A stretch of 64,000 nucleotides of DNA. Origin: Druceiella hillmani (Eukaryota > Arthropoda > Insecta > Lepidoptera > Hepialidae). The stretch lies in NCBI GenBank assembly GCA_039881145.1, contig JAYKKI010000077.1, positions 3,604,501 through 3,668,500 of the forward strand. The letters run 5' to 3'. Both the position numbers and the translations under genes were made by a program. Under the pieces are notes generated by a model. It saw nothing but the letters and a program-made list of their open reading frames with translations, was not told the DNA's origin and did no database searches. Shown here one piece after another: positions 59,472 to 64,000 of this stretch (position 1 is its first letter; each line of letters starts with the position of its first letter).

Positions 59472-60050
59472 AGTAAATAAATATATAATATCGTCGTCAT
59501 ACTAAAAATTAAAAACCATTTTAACTTCACTCGCGTGACGTAAACGCAGTTTGTTCATACATATATGAAGCTACTACTCAATCTTGGCGTCCCGCGTATG
59601 AACAAATATTGTTGAGAATCCAATAAGTCACGTGCTCCTCCGCCCAATATGTATTTCTTCAATGCTTAACCTGCCTTAAACCAGATTGTTCTGGTATATG
59701 GTTACTAAACTGACTTCTGCGAAAAGTTCGTACAGATTTTAATAAATATCCATATAAACATTGCGTCAGCTATTGAAGACACTGAAATTGTATGACTGAA
59801 AAATGATTTCCTGAATTAAGAGTTCATAATATGTCGCTTAAAGTTGAAGACTAAAATAATTTGATACAAATGTATTACACAGACAACAGCCATATTTACT
59901 TAAGACACAACAGTACTCAATCCGTCTTTGAAAAATTATAATTTGTTGGTATTATCGAGCGAGGTACGGATGACATTTTAATCACATAGCTAAATACCAA
60001 AGATCAGCTACCGAACAGCAGCGATAGCAGTGTGAGAAACTAACGCATTG
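59469..60050. other. Non-coding stretch with a motif-rich patch
   Basis: About 59520-59650 contains TGACGTAA (59536-59543), CACGTG (59629-59634) and CCAAT. It is GC-richer than its neighbours. No gene. Confidence 0.3.
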
Positions 60051-60165
60051 CGATCATCAATTTGCCTGCCAAGCGGCAGCGCAGCGATTATGGGCATTAC
60101 CTTCAATTATTCGCGCGTTGGAAAGACTATGTCCGGCAGTGGGCTTAGGCAGCCATAATGAAAAA
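60051..60165 (+). pseudogene. LINE 3'-end fragment
   Basis: CGCGCGTTGGAAAGACTATG with TCCGGCAGTGGGC encodes RWKDYVRQWA. This matches the familiar 3' end of RTE/jockey-like insect LINEs, where the open reading frame finishes with a W.DYV.QW-type end and the DNA reads GACTATGTCCAGCAGTGG. Only the tail is present. Confidence 0.45.
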
Positions 60166-60181
60166 AAGAACTTTTGACTCA

Positions 60182-60250
60182 GATGATTCTGCAAAATCCA
60201 CAATGAGTCTGCAAAATTCGCCATGATTCTACAAAATTCGTCATGATTGT
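60182..60250. repeat. Short tandem repeat, about 20-bp unit
   Basis: ATGATTCTGCAAAATTCGCC-like units occur three times plus a partial copy directly after the LINE tail. Confidence 0.8.
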
Positions 60251-60731
60251 CGACGCTTGAGCATTATGATCATCATTTATTCTGATTCTCACCAAACTCT
60301 TTAAGGGACAAAAATGTTACGATCTGCAAACAATCCATAATCATGTAAAACACTTCCTTCCGTTTCAAAAAAGCTTGAGAACGAAATATATAATTATTAT
60401 CTCATATTATTGAATGTAATATCAATTCGATTTTATTAAATTCTAGTTTACCCCCAAAAAAGAGATATAAACTTTTTGAACCACCCAACAAACAATAGAA
60501 ATGAACACTATGACAATAACTCTGAATACCTTATATATTACTTCAAATATTATATGAACAAATAAGAAAAAATATCAAAATACGTTAAGTATTTTCAATA
60601 TATTCTGTTAGGAAATAAACAAACGAAATCTCTAAAAATTATTTTTGTACTTTTAAATCTTTCGAAAACTCAAAATAGTAACAATTTATTAGAGTAAATT
60701 TCTTTACAATTTTATTACATATATTTCATTT

Positions 60732-60738
<7 letters not shown>
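60251..60738. other. A+T-rich non-coding stretch
   Basis: Nothing recognisable. Confidence 0.4.

Positions 60739-60771
<33 letters not shown>
60739..60771. repeat. (TA)n microsatellite
   Basis: A short alternating TA tract. Confidence 0.9.
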
Positions 60772-60772
<1 letters not shown>

Positions 60773-61179
60773 CATTCATTACTTTATTTAATCTTGTGAC
60801 TGACAAGGAAATATTTAACACACATGAATCAAATTTAAAAAATGAAGGTTAAAAAATAACCAGTTTCTGACGTGCTGCATTTTTACAAATCAAAACAATT
60901 AATTAAAATAAGTCAGTCGTTAATGCTTCTAACGATCATATAAATCTACAAATTTTTCGCATTTCATTTAATTAAATCTATCTGATCCAGCTGACATCGT
61001 AACAGTCCAAAGTCTACTTATAAATACAAATAATAATTTGTATATCATCAATCTGTCCCGTGAATTTGCGTCATAATTAGGACTCTAGGTGATACTAAAG
61101 CCAATTAATCTAAAAGCATTAAAAAATATCAAACATTTATGAAAACAGAACTTTAGTTTATATTTATTTTTTTAAATAT
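60772..61179. other. A+T-rich non-coding stretch
   Basis: Nothing recognisable. Confidence 0.4.
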
Positions 61180-61356
61180 ATGGCTCTCATTTGTATCATC
61201 ATTTCGGCGGCAATTTGTGCCAAAACATATTTGAGGCAAGACAATGTTCGCGTAATTGTTTTTGACCGTTCCCTTCGAATTGAATGTCCCGCAAATTATG
61301 AGAGGCGCAAAAACATCATCTTGAAATATGTCACCAAACTGTACATTACATTATAA
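61180..61356 (+). CDS. Possible small secreted peptide frame, unrecognised
   Basis: ATG at 61180 opens 58 codons to TAA at 61354-61356. The N-terminus (MALICIIISAAICA) resembles a short signal peptide with a cleavable Ala-Lys junction. The mature part is charged and mixed (KTYLRQDNVRVIVFDRSLRI, then ECPANYERRKN), and GC is above background. No family is recognised and no promoter or polyadenylation signal was identified. A frame of this length can occur by chance. Confidence 0.2.
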   Translation: MALICIIISAAICAKTYLRQDNVRVIVFDRSLRIECPANYERRKNIILKYVTKLYITL

Positions 61357-63261
61357 TCAATTACAATATAAAACTTATATGTAAACTCTGATTATTATGT
61401 TATTAATCTGAAATGTAGGAGCAAGTGCCAGAGTATTTTCTTAAGACCAATTGCGGACAAAATGGACGAAATTATGGGAAGAATGGGACAATTTTTGTTT
61501 AAAAATTTACATCATTATTTTGCTATTTCATTATTATTTATTTGAATTAAAAATAAATACTGAGATATTCATTTCACGGGCACATATAACGCTCCTATAT
61601 ATAAACAGCTGCTCTCTATACGGCTGTAGTAGATGCACAAAAAGATTGGATTTTACTCAATAATTTCGAAATACGCAAAGAAAATATTGTGACGAGAAAC
61701 ACACAATAGTAACAAATTTACTTCTTTCAATATTATATCGTTCTTTGCTGATATTAAATAACTCTTTAAACTCTATCACATCATATACTTCGTTTACTCA
61801 TCGTTTCACCATTCGTTTCACCAGTCTTTTTCCCACTGGGACCCGGTGTCTCTATAGGGGCATTTAGGACTTGCTGTCTCTATATATTAAGCATCTTGTT
61901 GCCTTCAACATAAAATATATTCATACAATCATTCGCGTGAGATAGCAGGCTCAAGTACCATACTCTGATGTTTTACGACGCACCTAGGTGAATCGCATAA
62001 AATTTTAAGAGAGAACAATAGGAACCAACTTAGAAGTTCGATCCTGGTCGTCATACAAGCATCTTCAGACTGCCTAACTGCTCACAGCTAAAGCAGAGAA
62101 AGGTTTCAGACCTTAACTAGACCTGGGACTCAGTTTCTACAAATTTTTCAGTTCAGCCATCTTGGTATATGTGACGTTAAAATAGTTAGGTAAAAAGAAC
62201 TTGCACAAAGGAAAATAAAGTGACACAACTCTGTTAACAAGACCGTAAAAACTTTTGAAGAAAAGCGTTCTTGAAAAGAACCGCCCAAAGGCTTCCTACA
62301 ATTATAATTACAATTCCTTGGGCCAGTTCCATTGCGCGCTATGCAATAGGAATTTACTACCAAATATGGACTTGCTAGTCATCGCCGCACTCATTTCCGG
62401 AGCTGCTAAGATTCGCCGTCGATGGATACTTCAAAATGGATATTACGTTTAGATTAATAACGCCCTCGATATTCAATGAAAGCTGTTGAAATAAAGCTTC
62501 TTAACCACGGTACGAACCAAAAGTAGTGATATAATTCTATGAAGCACGATATTCATTCATACCATTATAAACGTGAACTTCGTTTAGTTAGCTAAGTATA
62601 ATTGTATGGAAATCTTTAGATGCATACAGTAAAGGCACATTCAAATAGAAAGAAAGGTTACTAGCTCGCATCCATGTCTTTTTCAGATTACCGAAATCAA
62701 CCGACATCAGCCGAGGTTAGTACTAAGCAATCGCATGGAAACATAACTAACGTCAACATCGTTTTAAAAAGTTTCAGTACTCATCGGCGCATTAAATTTG
62801 TATCAACTAGAAGATAAGTGTCAGGAGTAATTTGGGCACGTATCACACGTTTTTGGGCCTTGCATATATGGCCTAGTCTCATAATTATAGAATTCTTAAT
62901 GCTTACATGTATTCCTCAGTTATCTACAACCAAAAAAAATCAAACAATAGTTTATATTGCTCAATGTAACCAGAAGTGGATGACAGTACCTTAATATAAA
63001 TGGAAGCGTTTTTGACAGTATTTGTCCTTTTTGTACTTCTGTGAAACAAGGGTAGCGCTCATTCCATTTAGTTGTAATTAGACGATAACACTACCGATTA
63101 CGGGATACGCAACACTTACCAGACAGTATTTTAGGAGACTCCCATTAGTCAATATATAGCCTCACTTAATTTCCAAGTAAAGTATTTTGTGCCAAATGGG
63201 TAAGCAACTGTGATGGAACCTTGATATTATATATCTTTACCTCAGCCATCCTGGCGGATTT
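61357..63261. other. Non-coding stretch, unassigned
   Basis: A GC-richer patch at 62150-62455 has open frames on both strands (plus-strand MDLLVIAALISGAAKIRRRW is vaguely like the start of a PIF/Harbinger transposase) without firm support. Nothing else. Confidence 0.35.
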
Positions 63262-63441
63262 TCATGTCCTTTCGTACATGACCTTTTTTGAGTCTTCCGC
63301 CCAATTCCTTACTTTTTTATTGATGTTCAATGTTTGCTTTTCTTTCTTTGCACTCTTATCTGCTTTAAATGCAATCAGAACAATACTATATTCACTTCTA
63401 GCTCTATCCACAACTTCGTTCGCGTGAACTTTTGGATTTGT
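63262..63441 (-). CDS. Coding-like frame, unrecognised
   Basis: The minus strand is open for 59 codons ending in TGA at 63262-63264, with protein-like, highly charged composition (NEVVDRARSEYSIVLIAFKA, then KKVRNWAEDSKKVMYERT). The plus strand of the same DNA is also open but purely hydrophobic, as expected of an antisense shadow. There is no start codon at the upstream end, so an exon or a transposon frame fragment is more likely than a whole gene. No family is recognised. Confidence 0.28.
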   Translation of the reverse strand, partial: TNPKVHANEVVDRARSEYSIVLIAFKADKSAKKEKQTLNINKKVRNWAEDSKKVMYERT

Positions 63442-64000
63442 TTAAATAAACCGTTAAAAGTAAATCAAAATAAATTATGAAAATATATAATTAATCAAGC
63501 ATTTTCACTGCACAATATATTGCACCCTGTGATAAAATGCTTTTGATAACCAAAGGTTACGCTATGGCACTATAAGTGGCGCCATTTGAAATTAATTATA
63601 CTACTGTACCATAAATGACGCTCTGTGGAATATAATCGATAATGTAGATATTGTCTAAAAATGTATTGGGTACTGATTAGAAAGTAAAGAATTTATATGG
63701 TTTCATACCGGAACATTATTGCATATTTGGCCTCCATTAGGTAATACAGTGTAGGCTACACATCGCGTATGATAATACTACCATAACCTCAAAAAATAAG
63801 AATGTATTGACACGTTTCACGGAATCCTATATCTACATCATCATCATATCAAAACCGTTAGAGATATCACAAGGAGACCAAAAAAGACGTAAATCTGGCA
63901 GACACTTCAAATTTATTTATTTGTATTGATTAGCTACACTTGTTTCTAAAACATATTTGTATTGTGTACTGCATTTTTGTATTGCGTAAAGATGTGATTT
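63442..64000. other. A+T-rich non-coding stretch at window end
   Basis: Nothing recognisable. Confidence 0.4.

Noticed and set aside
62148..62452. Possible PIF/Harbinger transposase start (MDLLVIAALIS)
   Set aside because: The resemblance is limited to a short hydrophobic and basic stretch and does not continue.

Overview
The window looks like a gene-poor, repeat-rich stretch of a large insect genome. It is strongly A+T-rich (about two thirds by eye). It carries a Ty1/copia element whose primer site matches the internal initiator-tRNA type of insect copia, several mariner-type transposase remnants, a Ty3/gypsy remnant, LINE fragments, and many copies of an interspersed repeat with GACGGAC-rich tails and GGTTCCG/CTACGG-type ends of a kind common in insect genomes. 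There is no operon-like or microbial organisation. The insect order cannot be decided from this sequence.

Layout. 1-1548 is non-coding flank. 1549-5778 is a complete but broken copia-type retrotransposon: 137-bp LTRs differing at two positions, a 5-bp target duplication, primer site, polypurine tract, and gag, protease, integrase, reverse transcriptase and RNase H in order, interrupted by three frame lesions. 7.0-19.7 kb holds repeats plus three candidate minus-strand 3'-terminal coding exons (7162-7261, 12712-13073, 19527-19668), a mariner fragment near 11.1 kb, a long hairpin at 13.6 kb and a transposon-like patch at 16.2-16.9 kb. 20-25 kb holds a roughly 48-bp minisatellite, a GC-rich island, a mariner remnant, a gypsy pol remnant and a complex tandem/inverted repeat. 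27063-29345 is bounded by 55-bp terminal inverted repeats and is probably a decayed DNA transposon. 32.9-34.5 kb holds two further transposase remnants of the IS630/Tc1/mariner group. 37-49 kb holds a LINE fragment, minisatellites, several foldback hairpins, coding-like fragments, an inverted pair of Myb/SANT-like gene fragments and an unrecognised 127-codon frame broken by one stop. 51.3-52.4 kb is a decayed copy of a multicopy, probably transposon-borne gene. 57.4-58.6 kb contains two unusually GC-rich, motif-dense non-coding blocks that resemble developmental enhancers. The rest is A+T-rich sequence, (TA)n microsatellites and repeat fragments.

No complete cellular gene, tRNA, rRNA or CRISPR array was found. 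The copia parts would have acted together in reverse transcription and integration, but this copy cannot encode a continuous polyprotein. The most informative items are the TIR-bounded element, the cluster of long hairpins (possible small-RNA sources), the orphan coding-like exons and the two enhancer-like blocks.
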